Below, one piece after another: positions 26,391-35,340 of a DNA stretch of 64,000 bases (position 1 is the first letter of the stretch; every line of letters starts with the position of its first letter). The notes below the pieces were generated by a model, which worked only from the letters and a program-made list of their open reading frames with translations, was not told the DNA's origin and ran no database searches. The position numbers and the translations under genes were made by a program. Source of the stretch: DASZUK01 sp035547695 (GTDB taxonomy: Bacteria > Actinomycetota > Acidimicrobiia > Acidimicrobiales > RAAP-2); contig DASZUK010000037.1 in assembly GCA_035547695.1 (NCBI GenBank), forward strand, positions 1-64,000, given 5' to 3'.

Positions 26391-29042
26391 ATGCGGATCA
26401 CCTGTCCGATCGCCGCGGCCCTTGCCGTGGCGGCACTGGCCGTGGCGGCACTGGCCGCACCACTGGCCGCCACCGCCCTCGGCGCCACACCTGTCGCCGG
26501 CGCCACGGCGAGCAACGCCGGCGGGGTCGCCGAGGTCGCCGGCGCTGATGACCCCGGGTCCACCAGCCCAGGCGGCACCACCTGCCGACCCGCCGCCTTC
26601 CGCCTGGAGCCCCTGGCCCAAGCCAAGAAGCAGGCCCGGGCCATGCTCCACCGGATGACCCTCCCCCAGGAGGTCACCCTGATGCACGGTGTCGGGGAGC
26701 ACAAAGCCCCGTCGGGGTCCATCGGGGCGACCGCACCCATCCCCAGCCTGGGCATCCCGGCGCTCAACCAGCAGGACGGACCGGCCGGCATCGGCGACGG
26801 CCTGTCCGGGGTCACCCAGTTGCCCGCCCCGGAGGCGCTGGCCGCCACCTTCGACCCCACCGCCGCGGCCTGCTACGGCCAGGTGATCGGCCGCCAGGCC
26901 CGGGGCAAGGGGTTCAACCTGGTGTACGGGCCCACCGTCAACATCGTCCGGGTCCCCCGGTGGGGCCGCACGTTCGAGAGCCTCGGGGAGGACCCGGTGC
27001 TCACCGGCGCCATCGGGGCCGCGGAGGTCGACGGCGTCCAACGCACCGGGACCATGGCCCAGGTGAAGCACTACGCCGTGTACACCCAGGAGACCAACCG
27101 GATGTCGGCGGACGACGACTCGGTGGTCGACCCCAAGGCGCTGCACGAGATCTACCTGCGGCCCTGGGACCAGGTGGTCACCGCCGGTCCCAGCTCGGTG
27201 ATGTGCTCCTACACAGCCACCGGGGGGACATACGCCTGCCAGGACAAGGACCTGCTCGACGGCTACCTCGACACCACCCTGCGGTTCCCCGGCTTCGTCG
27301 GCTCCGACTACCTGGCCACCCACTCCACCGTGGCCGCCGTCGACGCCGGACTGGACCAGGAGCAGCCGACCGGCCAGTACCTCGGCGGCACACTCCTGGC
27401 CGCCGTCCGGGACGGCCAGGTCGGCCGGGCCACCGTCGACCGGGCCGTGCTGCGCATCCTGACCCAGATGTACCGGTTCCGCATGTTCACCGACGACCCC
27501 AGGGGCTCCGCCAGCGCCGACGTCGCCACGGCGGCCGACGCCCGGGTGGCCGACCAGGTGGCCGAGGAGGGCACCGTGCTCCTGAAGAACGCCGGCCACC
27601 TCCTGCCCCTGGCCTCCGGTTCCGGCGGCGGGACCGGCGGGACCGGCGGGACCGGCGGTGGGTCCGGCCGGTCCGGCGGATCCGGCCGAGGGGACGTCCC
27701 GGGCAGCATCGCCGTCGTCGGCCCCGCCGCCCAGGCCGACCCGGTCACCGCCGGCGGCGGCAGCGCCACGGTGAAGGCCACACACGTGACCACCCCGCTG
27801 GCCGGCATCCGCCACGCGGCGGGGTCCCACCCGGTGACCTACGCCGCCGGGCTGCCGGGCACGGCCGACTTCACCCCCATCCCGTCCGCCGACCTCGGCG
27901 CCCCGTACCCCACACCGGGGAACACCCTGGTGCAGGCGGCCACCCTGACGGTGCCGGCGACCGGCACCTACGAGCTGGCCTACGCCGAGCCGGCCGACTA
28001 CGTCCCGGTCACCCTGTCCCTGGACGGCCAGCCGATCGCCGTCAACCCCGGCACCCCGCCGAGGGCGACGTACACCGCGACGGTCACACTGGTGGCCGGG
28101 CAGTCCTACACCCTGACCGGACCGGTCCAGGAGCTGCGCTGGGTGACGCCGGACCAGATCGCCGCCGGCGTCGACCGGGCGGTGGCCGTCGCACGGCAGG
28201 CGTCCGTGGCGGTGGTGGTGGTCGGCGACGGCCAGGAGTCCGAGGCCGGCGACCGGGTGGACCTGACACTGCCGTCGGCCCAGAACCGGCTGGTGGACGC
28301 GGTGGCGGCCGCCAACCCGCACACCGTCGTCGTGGTGGACGCCGGCGGCGCCGTCGCCATGCCCTGGTTGGCACGGGTACCGGCGGTGCTGGACGCCTGG
28401 TACCCGGGGCAGTCCGACGGGACGGCGCTGGCCGCGGTGCTGTTCGGCGCCGTCGACCCGTCGGGCCACCTCCCGGTGACGTTCCCGGCCGCCGGCACCG
28501 ACCCGGTGCCGGCCCCCACACAGTTCCCCGGCGTCGACGGCCAGGTGCAGTTCTCCGAGGGCGTCGACGTCGGCTACCGGTGGTACGACCAGACCGGCAC
28601 CACCCCGCTGTTCCCGTTCGGCTACGGGCTGTCCTACACCACCTTCGACTACCGGTCCCCGACCGTCCGGGTGGCCGCCGGCCACGGCCACCCGGTGGTG
28701 ACGGCCACCGTCCGGGTCACCAACACCGGCCACCGGGCCGGTGCGGACGTGGTCCAGCTCTACCTGGGCCAGCCGGCGTCGGCCGGCGACCCGCCGCGCC
28801 AGTTGGAGGCGTTCCGGCGGGTCGCCCTGGCGCCGGGCCGGTCCCGCACCGTCACCTTCACCCTCCGTGGCCACCAACTGGCCTCCTACGACACCACCAC
28901 CGGGTCCTGGCGGGTCGCCGGAGGCGGCTACCGGGTGTGGATGGGCGACAGCTCCACACTCGGCCGCCTGCCGGCGTCGGCCGCCTTCCGGCTCTCCCCG
29001 GCCGGCACCTCCGACGCGGCGGCCGGGCCTCCGGCACCATGA
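26391..29042 (+). CDS. Secreted glycoside hydrolase family 3 beta-glucosidase
   Basis: Exo-acting beta-glycosidase exported by a signal peptide (residues 1 to about 30, MRITCPIAAALAVAALAVAA then an Ala-rich cleavage region). The GH3 barrel includes IPALNQQDGPAGIG, GPTVNIVRVPRWGRTFESLG and VKHYAVYTQETNR, with the nucleophile Asp in FVGSDYLATHS (near residue 305). The second domain has the probable acid/base Glu in GDGQESEAGDRVDLTLP (near residue 612) and DAGGAVAMPWL. A Gly/Thr/Ser linker of about 25 residues and an inserted beta domain (PATGTYELAYAEPADYVPV) lie between, and a fibronectin III-like domain ends the 883-aa protein. A GGGGGGA stretch gives a modest ribosome binding site. Confidence 0.92.
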   Translation: MRITCPIAAALAVAALAVAALAAPLAATALGATPVAGATASNAGGVAEVAGADDPGSTSPGGTTCRPAAFRLEPLAQAKKQARAMLHRMTLPQEVTLMHGVGEHKAPSGSIGATAPIPSLGIPALNQQDGPAGIGDGLSGVTQLPAPEALAATFDPTAAACYGQVIGRQARGKGFNLVYGPTVNIVRVPRWGRTFESLGEDPVLTGAIGAAEVDGVQRTGTMAQVKHYAVYTQETNRMSADDDSVVDPKALHEIYLRPWDQVVTAGPSSVMCSYTATGGTYACQDKDLLDGYLDTTLRFPGFVGSDYLATHSTVAAVDAGLDQEQPTGQYLGGTLLAAVRDGQVGRATVDRAVLRILTQMYRFRMFTDDPRGSASADVATAADARVADQVAEEGTVLLKNAGHLLPLASGSGGGTGGTGGTGGGSGRSGGSGRGDVPGSIAVVGPAAQADPVTAGGGSATVKATHVTTPLAGIRHAAGSHPVTYAAGLPGTADFTPIPSADLGAPYPTPGNTLVQAATLTVPATGTYELAYAEPADYVPVTLSLDGQPIAVNPGTPPRATYTATVTLVAGQSYTLTGPVQELRWVTPDQIAAGVDRAVAVARQASVAVVVVGDGQESEAGDRVDLTLPSAQNRLVDAVAAANPHTVVVVDAGGAVAMPWLARVPAVLDAWYPGQSDGTALAAVLFGAVDPSGHLPVTFPAAGTDPVPAPTQFPGVDGQVQFSEGVDVGYRWYDQTGTTPLFPFGYGLSYTTFDYRSPTVRVAAGHGHPVVTATVRVTNTGHRAGADVVQLYLGQPASAGDPPRQLEAFRRVALAPGRSRTVTFTLRGHQLASYDTTTGSWRVAGGGYRVWMGDSSTLGRLPASAAFRLSPAGTSDAAAGPPAP

Positions 29043-29085
29043 CCGGGCCCCGGGCACGGTGACGGTCCTCCCGGACCGGTGACGG

Positions 29086-29091
29086 TAACGT
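29086..29091 (+). promoter_or_regulatory. TANNNT -10 box for cofD
   Basis: TAACGT ends 7 bases before the ATG at 29099. Confidence 0.5.
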
Positions 29092-29098
29092 CGCCGCC

Positions 29099-30061
29099 AT
29101 GATCACTGCACTGGCCGGCGGGGTCGGCGCGGCCCGGCTGCTGCGGGGCCTGGTCCGGGTGGTGCCCCCCGAAGAGGTCACCGCCGTGGTCAACACCGCC
29201 GACGACATGGTGTACTGCGGCCTGCACATCTCCCCGGACATCGACACCGTCACCCGGACCCTGGCGGGGCGGTTCAACGAGGTGAAGGGGTACGGGGTGG
29301 CCGACGACACCTGGACGGTGCTGTCCGCCCTGGGCCAGATGGGCGGGGACACCTGGTTCGAGCTGGGCGACCAGGACCTGGCCACCCACATGTTCCGCAG
29401 CCGCCGGCTCGAGCAGGGGCACACCCTCAGCCAGGTCACCGCCGAGCTGGCCGCGGCCGCCGGCCTGGCCACCCGGCTGCTGCCGGTCACCGACGACCCG
29501 TTGCGGACCCGGGTGACCCTGCGGACAGGGCAGCCGACAGGGCAGGAGGTGTCGTTCCAGGAGTACTTCGCCAAGCTCCGCCACGCCGTGCCGGTGTCGT
29601 CCATCCGGTTCGACGGCGCCGACACCGCCCGGCCGGCGCCGGGGGTGCTGGACGCGGTGGACGCGGCCGACCTGGTGGTGGTGTGCCCGTCCAACCCGCT
29701 GCTGTCCATCGACCCCCTGCTGGCGGTGGCCGGGCTGCGGCCGCGGTTGCAGGCCCGCCGGGACCGCAACGTGGCGGTGTCCCCCATCGTCGGCGGCAAG
29801 GCCATCAAGGGGCCGGCGGACCGCCTGCTGGACGAGCTGGGGCTGGAGCCGTCGGCCGCCGGGGTGGCCGCCTACTACGCCCCCTGGGTCGGCACCGTGG
29901 TCATCGACCAGGTCGACCGCCACCTGGCCCCCGAGGTGGAGGCCCTCGGGCTGCGGTGCGTGGTGACCGACACCATCATGGCCACCCCAGAACGGTCCGC
30001 CGCGCTGGCCGCCGCGGTGCTCCGGGCCGGCGGCATCGAGCCGGTCGGCCAGGCCGGCTGA
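29099..30061 (+). CDS. cofD: 2-phospho-L-lactate transferase (F420 biosynthesis)
   Basis: Transfers a phospholactyl or phosphoenolpyruvyl group from its guanylyl carrier to the deazaflavin Fo, giving F420-0 or its dehydro form. In actinobacteria the gene is also called fbiA. Family blocks: ITALAGGVGAARLLRGL at the N-terminus, AVVNTADDMVYCGLHISPDI, VVCPSNPLLSIDPLLAVAG and VAVSPIVGGKAIKGPADRLL. At 320 aa it has normal length. No fbiB or fbiC is seen nearby. The two PPOX-fold proteins in the window are possible users of F420. Confidence 0.94.
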   Translation: MITALAGGVGAARLLRGLVRVVPPEEVTAVVNTADDMVYCGLHISPDIDTVTRTLAGRFNEVKGYGVADDTWTVLSALGQMGGDTWFELGDQDLATHMFRSRRLEQGHTLSQVTAELAAAAGLATRLLPVTDDPLRTRVTLRTGQPTGQEVSFQEYFAKLRHAVPVSSIRFDGADTARPAPGVLDAVDAADLVVVCPSNPLLSIDPLLAVAGLRPRLQARRDRNVAVSPIVGGKAIKGPADRLLDELGLEPSAAGVAAYYAPWVGTVVIDQVDRHLAPEVEALGLRCVVTDTIMATPERSAALAAAVLRAGGIEPVGQAG

Positions 30062-30126
30062 TCTCCGGGTCGACTGGGTCGGCCGGATCGGCCGGCCGGC
30101 ACGGTTGGCGGCGGCGGCCCAACGGG

Positions 30127-30132
30127 TACCGT
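30127..30132 (+). promoter_or_regulatory. TANNNT -10 box for the DoxX-like gene
   Basis: TACCGT ends 7 bases before the ATG at 30140, which favours that ATG over a GTG at 30131. Confidence 0.5.
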
Positions 30133-30139
30133 GGCCACC

Positions 30140-30622
30140 ATGGGACACCGTGCACGCGTCGTCAACCTGCCGGTGCGGATCGCCGCCGGCGCCTTCATCC
30201 TGAACGCCGGTGTCGGCAAGCTGAAGGCCGGCGACGACACCGCGGCGGCGGTGCACGGGACCGCCAAGGGCACGTACCCGTTCTTGGAATCGGTGCCGGC
30301 CGGCCAGTTCGTGAAGGCGCTCGGCGCCTCCGAGGTGGCGTTGGGCGGCACCCTGCTGTTCCCGGCCGTCGGCGACGGCCTGGCCGGGCTGTCCCTGACC
30401 GCCTTCGCCTGCGGCCTCCTCGGCCTGTACCTGAAGACCCCCGGGATGCGGGTGGAGGGCAGCCTCCGGCCCACCCAGCAGGGCACCGCCGTCGCCAAGG
30501 ACGTGTGGCTGCTCGGCATCGGCCTGTCCCTCATGGCCAGCGCCGCCACCGCGTCCGGCCGCCGCGCCGCCAAGGGTCGCCGGGCCCGGAAGGAACGCCG
30601 GGCCCAGGTCGCCGCGAGCTAG
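30140..30622 (+). CDS. DoxX-like membrane protein
   Basis: A 160-aa integral membrane protein with about four hydrophobic segments: PVRIAAGAFILNAGVGKL, ALGASEVALGGTLLFPA, GLAGLSLTAFACGLLGLYL and VWLLGIGLSLMASAATA. It ends in a very basic tail (RRAAKGRRARKERRAQ). The layout resembles DoxX-like proteins; no catalytic role can be assigned. It is convergent with the DUF2505 gene, and the two stop codons share the tetramer CTAG (30619-30622). Confidence 0.75.
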   Translation: MGHRARVVNLPVRIAAGAFILNAGVGKLKAGDDTAAAVHGTAKGTYPFLESVPAGQFVKALGASEVALGGTLLFPAVGDGLAGLSLTAFACGLLGLYLKTPGMRVEGSLRPTQQGTAVAKDVWLLGIGLSLMASAATASGRRAAKGRRARKERRAQVAAS

Positions 30623-31101
30623 GCCCCGGCGGCCAGGTGGTCGCCCTCGGCCAGCAGGTACCGGCGGAACCCGTCCACGATGGCCTCCTCGGCCCTGCCG
30701 CCGAACAGCGGGACCCGGACCACCAGGTCGCCGTCGGTGACCCGTTCGGTCGACGACCCTCGGTCCACGAAACGGTGGGCGCCGGAACCCTGCATCAGGT
30801 CCGGGTAGTGGTCGGGGACCAGCACGAACTCGGCCGACGGCCGGTCCAGGTGGACGGTCAGCTCCACCGCCCAGGTGAGCTTGTCCGGGTCCACCACCGC
30901 CCGGGCGATGGACGGCAGGACGCCGTCGAAGGCGAACCCCAGGATGAGCTGCACGGTGTCCCCGTCCTGCCGCCGGTCCCGCAGCGTGGGGGCCGCCACC
31001 CCCGGCACCCCGGCCAGGGAGCCGTAGAAGTCGACGGACGCCAGGGTGGCCAGCACCCGGTCCACCGGGGCGGCGATGGCCTGCCGCACCTCGAACTGCA
31101 T
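30619..31101 (-). CDS. DUF2505 family protein
   Basis: A 160-aa protein with a START/polyketide-cyclase-like fold expected for DUF2505. It begins MQFEVRQAIAAPVDRVLATL, followed by DFYGSLAGVPGVAAPTL, the VDPDKLTWAVELTVHLDRPS strand region and a C-terminal helix (EEAIVDGFRRYLLAEGDHL). Members are common in actinobacteria and their ligand is unknown. The ATG at 31101 begins the conserved domain directly. It lies downstream of the amidohydrolase on the same strand with a 68-base gap, so co-transcription is possible. Confidence 0.8.
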   Translation of the reverse strand: MQFEVRQAIAAPVDRVLATLASVDFYGSLAGVPGVAAPTLRDRRQDGDTVQLILGFAFDGVLPSIARAVVDPDKLTWAVELTVHLDRPSAEFVLVPDHYPDLMQGSGAHRFVDRGSSTERVTDGDLVVRVPLFGGRAEEAIVDGFRRYLLAEGDHLAAGA

Positions 31102-31169
31102 TCGCTGCCTCCCGTCCCCTGTGGCCGCCGACCCGGTCGGTCGCCCGCCCCCGCGGGAGCCGGGGCGGA

Positions 31170-32897
31170 TCAGGCGGTCGCCGGGACCACAGAGTAGGTG
31201 TCGCGACCGGACCGCAGCACGGTGCCGGGCAGGGCCCCGGTGGGCTTGCCGTCGACCACCGTCTCCACCCCGTTCACCAGCACCCGGACCACCCCGATGG
31301 ACTCGGCGAAGAGCCGGGGGGTGTCGCCGGGCAGGTCGTGGACCAGCCGGGCCGGCTCGGAGGCCACGGTGGCGGGGTCGAACACGAACAGGTCCGCCCG
31401 CATCCCCTCGGCGATCACCCCGCGGTCCCGCAGGCCGAACAGGGCGGCGGGCTGCTGGGTCATCATCTGCACCGCCCGCTCCACCGGCAGCAGCCTGCGG
31501 TTCCGGAGGCAGTCCCCCAGGAAGGCGGTCGGGTAGTTGGACCCGCACATCCGGTCCAGGTGGGCCCCGGCGTCGGACCCCCCGACCATCGCCCGCGGGT
31601 CCTGCCAGGTCGCCGCCCGCAGCGCCCAACTGGCGTCGTCCCGGTCGGTCGGCTTCGGCCACAGCACCGTCCGCAGGTCGTCGGCGATGACGATGTCCAG
31701 CAGGGTGTCGAACGGGTCGGCGCCCCGCTCCCGGGCGATGTCGGCCACGTCCCGCCACTCCAGGCCCCGGTTGGCCGCCGAGTAGGTGTCCCCGATGACG
31801 TAGTTGCCCCAGCCGGCCAGCCGGCGGAACACCCCGGCCTCCTTGGCGTGGGCCAGCTCGTCGAGCTGCCGCCGGACGTCGGGGTCCTTCAGCTTCTCGA
31901 TCCGCTCCGGCACCGGCAGCCCCAGCACCTCGCCCCACCCCGGGATGAGGAACAGGGCGCAGTGGTTGAGGAAGCTCATGTTCATCGGCACCAGGGTCGG
32001 CATGGTCAGCGCCACGATCCGCCCCCCGGCCGCGGCGGCCCTGGACGACGCCTCCAACTGGTGGTCCCGCTTCTCCGGGGCCCGCGAGTCGACGGTCAGC
32101 AGGTTCCAGTTGAGCGGCCGCCGGGCGGTGGCGGTCATGGCCACCATCAGGTCCACCTCGTCGTCGGAGAAGGCGTCCAGGCAGCCGTTGGTGATGTACT
32201 CCAGCGTGGTCCCCTCGTGGGCCGCCACCTCCTCGCAGAACGCCAGCATCTCCCGGCGGTCGGCGTAGCGGGAGTTGATGGGGTTGCCGTCCCCGTCGGA
32301 GTGCGTCCGGGACTGCGACGACGAGAACCCGAGGCCGCCGGCGGCGATGGACTCGGCCAGCAACTGCCGCATGGCCGCGATCTCCTCGTCGGTGGCCACC
32401 TCGGCACCCCGGGCCGCCCCCATCACCTTGCGGCGCAGCGCGCAGTGCCCGACCAGGAACCCGGCGTTCACCCCCAGGCGGCCCTCCAGCCGGTCCAGGT
32501 ACTCCCCGAAGGTCGACCAGGTCCACGGCACCCCGGTCTCCAGGGCGGCCAGCGGCATCCCCTCCACCTTGGCCATCATCCGCCGGATGTAGTCGGCGTC
32601 CTCCGCGTTCAGCGGGGCCAGGGTGAACCCTGTGTTGCCGCCGATGACGGTGGTCACCCCGTGCAGGTTGGACGGGGACGCCGACGGGTCCCAGAACAAC
32701 TGGGCGTCGTAGTGGGTGTGCGGGTCCACCACCCCCGGGGCCACCATCAGGCCGGTGGCGTCCAGCTCGGCCGTCCCTCCCTCGTCGACCTCCCCGACCG
32801 CCACGATGGCGCCGTCGCGGACGCCGACGTCGGCCTGCCTGGCCGGCGCACCGGTGCCGTCCACCACCGTCCCGCCGCGGATCACGTAGTCGAGCAT
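31170..32897 (-). CDS. Amidohydrolase, N-acyl-D-amino-acid deacylase type
   Basis: Metal-dependent hydrolase of the D-aminoacylase group. The N-terminal beta domain (DYVIRGGTVVDGTG) leads into the metal site GVVDPHTHYDAQLFWDP (His60, His62). Also visible are GNTGFTLAP, GHCALRRKVMG, GLGFSSSQSRTH and the late Asp region MVGGSDAGAHLDRMCG. The C-terminus is typical (GVIAEGMRADLFVFDP). At 575 aa it is somewhat longer than characterised D-aminoacylases, and many such actinobacterial paralogues have unknown substrates. The start at 32897 begins at the conserved MLDYVIRGG. Confidence 0.88.
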   Translation of the reverse strand: MLDYVIRGGTVVDGTGAPARQADVGVRDGAIVAVGEVDEGGTAELDATGLMVAPGVVDPHTHYDAQLFWDPSASPSNLHGVTTVIGGNTGFTLAPLNAEDADYIRRMMAKVEGMPLAALETGVPWTWSTFGEYLDRLEGRLGVNAGFLVGHCALRRKVMGAARGAEVATDEEIAAMRQLLAESIAAGGLGFSSSQSRTHSDGDGNPINSRYADRREMLAFCEEVAAHEGTTLEYITNGCLDAFSDDEVDLMVAMTATARRPLNWNLLTVDSRAPEKRDHQLEASSRAAAAGGRIVALTMPTLVPMNMSFLNHCALFLIPGWGEVLGLPVPERIEKLKDPDVRRQLDELAHAKEAGVFRRLAGWGNYVIGDTYSAANRGLEWRDVADIARERGADPFDTLLDIVIADDLRTVLWPKPTDRDDASWALRAATWQDPRAMVGGSDAGAHLDRMCGSNYPTAFLGDCLRNRRLLPVERAVQMMTQQPAALFGLRDRGVIAEGMRADLFVFDPATVASEPARLVHDLPGDTPRLFAESIGVVRVLVNGVETVVDGKPTGALPGTVLRSGRDTYSVVPATA

Positions 32898-32973
32898 CGA
32901 GGACCTCCCGGATCTGACACGCCGTCAGTTTAGGCCGGCCCGGGCGGGGGGACCGGCGGCCCGGCGGCCACCG

Positions 32974-33474
32974 TCAAACGGGCCGAGTGGGCGGCAGCCC
33001 CAGCTTGCGGTGGTCCCAGCTCACCACCCGGTCGACGTGCAGCTTGACCACCACCCGCTTGTGCAGCATGGCCTCCACGAACGGCCGCAGCTCCTCGGTG
33101 TAGGGGGCCTGGTACCGGCCGAAGACGCTGACCCCCAGCTCCCACATCCGGTCCGGGTCGTCCACGATCTCGCCCCGGCCCACCAGCTCGACCCCCCGGA
33201 GCTCCTCGTAGGCGTCACCGGCCTCGAACAGGCAGGTCATCCGGGGGTCCCGGCGGATGTTCTGCACCTTCTGGGCCTTGGCCTTGCTCTCCACCGCCAC
33301 CGCCCCCTCCAGGAACCCGTACCACATGGCCACGGCGTGGATGCTGCCGTCGTGGTTGACGGTGCACATCGACATCGGGCGGCGCTCGGCCAGGAAGGCG
33401 TCCACCTCGTCGGGGGTCATCCTGACCACGTCGCGCTGCTTCACCCCGTGGCCCATGCCTATGGCCTCGCTCAT
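32974..33474 (-). CDS. Pyridoxamine 5'-phosphate oxidase-fold protein
   Basis: A 166-aa split-barrel protein of the PPOX superfamily, probably binding F420 or flavin. It shows VVRMTPDEVDAFLAERR, MSMCTVNHDGSIHAVAMWYG and KAKAQKVQNIRRDPRMTCLF, followed by GVELVGRGEIVDD. Substrate unknown. The sequence differs strongly from the 22816 protein, so the two are not recent duplicates. The ATG at 33474 has a GGAAAGGGAGGG-type purine stretch upstream. Confidence 0.83.
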   Translation of the reverse strand: MSEAIGMGHGVKQRDVVRMTPDEVDAFLAERRPMSMCTVNHDGSIHAVAMWYGFLEGAVAVESKAKAQKVQNIRRDPRMTCLFEAGDAYEELRGVELVGRGEIVDDPDRMWELGVSVFGRYQAPYTEELRPFVEAMLHKRVVVKLHVDRVVSWDHRKLGLPPTRPV

Positions 33475-33607
33475 CGACTGCCCTCCCTTTCCTCGCCCGC
33501 GCCGGCCCGGACGGTGCCCGTCCGGCGGCTTCGGGACACCTTGAAGAGTTCACCTCTGGGTCACCTCAGTGTTGCAGGCGATTCGCGGGGCGTTCATCTG
33601 CTCTCCG

Positions 33608-33613
33608 TACCGT
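33608..33613 (+). promoter_or_regulatory. TANNNT -10 box for the 33621 ORF
   Basis: TACCGT ends 7 bases before the ATG at 33621; this is the main support for translating that small ORF. Confidence 0.4.
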
Positions 33614-33620
33614 GGCGGTG

Positions 33621-33926
33621 ATGGCGAGAACCGTCGCCCACCAACGACGTGCCGACCGAACCGGCACCGCTCCGGCCGAACGGCGTACGACCCTGGCCGT
33701 GGTGCTGCCCTGGCCGTCGGCCCCTCGCGACCAGGCCGCCGGCCACGCGGGCCCGGTCGACCAGACAGCCGTCGAACGGGCGGCCGTCGACCAGGCGGCC
33801 GTCGACCGGGCGGCCGTCGACCAGGCGGCGATCGACCGGTCCGTCAACGACCACCCGTCCCGCGCCGTCGGACTCCGCCTCGTCGCCCGTCCGGCCCCGG
33901 CCCCGCGGCCGGACGACGCCGCATGA
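33621..33926 (+). CDS. Small repeat-rich protein, possibly truncated by IS110
   Basis: A 101-aa ORF with no recognised domain. The N-terminus is basic (MARTVAHQRRADRTG), followed by TLAVVLPWPSAPR. A series of near-identical pentapeptides follows (AAVDQ / AAVDR), encoded by a 15-base repeat at about 33763-33842. The ATG lies 7 bases after TACCGT, which fits the leaderless pattern and argues for a real gene. The stop codon (33924-33926) falls inside the left inverted repeat of the IS110 element, so the native C-terminus may have been cut off. The low complexity keeps confidence moderate. Confidence 0.45.
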   Translation: MARTVAHQRRADRTGTAPAERRTTLAVVLPWPSAPRDQAAGHAGPVDQTAVERAAVDQAAVDRAAVDQAAIDRSVNDHPSRAVGLRLVARPAPAPRPDDAA

Positions 33927-33943
33927 CACCCTCTGTGTCAACC

Positions 33944-35209
33944 CTAAGCAGCCAAATGTTCAACTCCCTGTGGTGCAGAGCTGCGGGCGAGCCGGGCAGC
34001 GGCCCCGTGCCGGGCCGGGTCGTAGGGCACACCGTCGATCCAGCAGCGCCAGATGACGCGTATCCAGGCGCGGGCGAGGACCCGGACGGCGTGGGGGTGG
34101 TCGCAGCCTCGGTCCCTGGCTCGCTGGTAGACGTCGGCGGCCCAGGGGCTGGCGTGGCGGGAGTTGTCGGCGAAGGTGGTCATGGCCACCCGGAAGCGCT
34201 TGTCGCAGGCCCAGCGGAAGTGGACGGCTTGGTGCTTGCCCGAGCGCTTGGTCACCGGCGCCATGCCGGCCAGTGCGGTGACTGCCTCGGGCGAGTCATA
34301 GGCTTGGCGGCAGTCGCCCCACTCGGCGAGCATCTGGGCCGCGTTGATGTGACCCGACCGTGGCAGGGAGGTGAAGATCTCGTTGTCCGGGTGCTCGCCG
34401 AGGTGGGCGGCCACCGAGCGGTCGAGGGCCTTGATCGAGGCGTTGAGGGCCCCGATGACCCGCACGTAGCCGAGCACGGCGTCGTGGCGGGCGTCGGCCT
34501 CCGGACCGTCGCCGATGCCGGCGGGGGCGGCTCTCAGGCGGGCCAGGAGCTCGCTGACGGGTCGTCGTCCCGAGTAGCCGTGTTTGGTCAAGAACGCCGC
34601 CAGGCGCTTCTCGCCGAGCGCCCGGGCGGCGCCCGGCGTGGGGTAGCGGGTCAAGAAGTCCAGGGCGATCTCGCTGGTCACATCGGCGAAGATGGCCTTG
34701 GCGCCGGGCCAGAAGGCGTCCAGGCACGCCTCGAGCTGGTTGTGGGCGGCGACCCGTTGGGCGACCAGGTCGTCCCGGGCCCGCACCACCGCCCGCAGGG
34801 CCCGGGTCTCCTCGCTGAAGGGGGCGGCGACAGTCAGCTTATGGGCGCGCAACCGCAGGTACTCGGCGATCACCTCGGCGTCGCCGGGGTCGTCCTTGGC
34901 CCCCGAGACCACCTCGGACTCCCGCCAGGCCTTGATGGCGTTGGGCGACACCGGCACCACCGGGTGACCGGCCTCCAACAGGGCGTCGACCAGGCGCCCG
35001 TCGGGTCGCTCGATGGCAACCGGGACCCGGGAGCGCTCCCCGAAGCCGCCGAGGCGTCGCAGCAGGCCCGAGAGGCCGTCGCTGCTGTGGGTCACGGTGA
35101 ACGCCGCCCGCCGGTGGCCATCTACACCGAGGACGCACACCGCGTGCTCCTCGCTCGCCCAGTCGATCCCAACCAACGCCACCGGGTCCAACCCCGCGAC
35201 GGTCTGCAT
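33944..35209 (-). CDS. IS110-family transposase (DEDD recombinase)
   Basis: RuvC-like DEDD recombinase with the C-terminal transposase-20 domain. The N-terminal domain opens VALVGIDWASEEHAVCVLG (first Asp), has PVAIERPDG (Glu) and AKDDPGDAEVIAEYL (final Asp pair). The C-terminal domain shows IFTSLPRSGHINAAQMLAEW and the serine-containing VTALAGMAPVTKRSGKH. At 421 aa it looks full length. The start at 35209 places VGIDWASEEH near the N-terminus as in relatives. IS110 enzymes are known to be guided by a bridge RNA from the non-coding end of the element. Confidence 0.93.
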   Translation of the reverse strand: MQTVAGLDPVALVGIDWASEEHAVCVLGVDGHRRAAFTVTHSSDGLSGLLRRLGGFGERSRVPVAIERPDGRLVDALLEAGHPVVPVSPNAIKAWRESEVVSGAKDDPGDAEVIAEYLRLRAHKLTVAAPFSEETRALRAVVRARDDLVAQRVAAHNQLEACLDAFWPGAKAIFADVTSEIALDFLTRYPTPGAARALGEKRLAAFLTKHGYSGRRPVSELLARLRAAPAGIGDGPEADARHDAVLGYVRVIGALNASIKALDRSVAAHLGEHPDNEIFTSLPRSGHINAAQMLAEWGDCRQAYDSPEAVTALAGMAPVTKRSGKHQAVHFRWACDKRFRVAMTTFADNSRHASPWAADVYQRARDRGCDHPHAVRVLARAWIRVIWRCWIDGVPYDPARHGAAARLARSSAPQGVEHLAA

Positions 35210-35340
35210 CCGAATGACTCCTTCCTGTCGCTGTCTTTCGTGCTCGGTGAGCGAGAACCTGCCGGGCGGTCACTGACTGGCGCTCTGCGGCGCTTCCCTC
35301 TGTTGCCGGTCCGAGGTCCCCGGGAGAGCGGGGGGCGGCA
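35210..35340 (-). ncRNA. Candidate IS110 bridge-RNA region (non-coding end)
   Basis: The 131 bases upstream of the transposase start, up to the right inverted repeat, have no coding potential and are where IS110-group elements encode the bridge RNA. An 11-bp perfect inverted repeat (35324-35334 with 35383-35393) reaches from the element into flanking DNA. It encloses the end and a small GCCCT-CGA-AGGGC hairpin (35352-35364). The assignment rests on position only; loops pairing with target or donor were not demonstrated. Confidence 0.3.
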
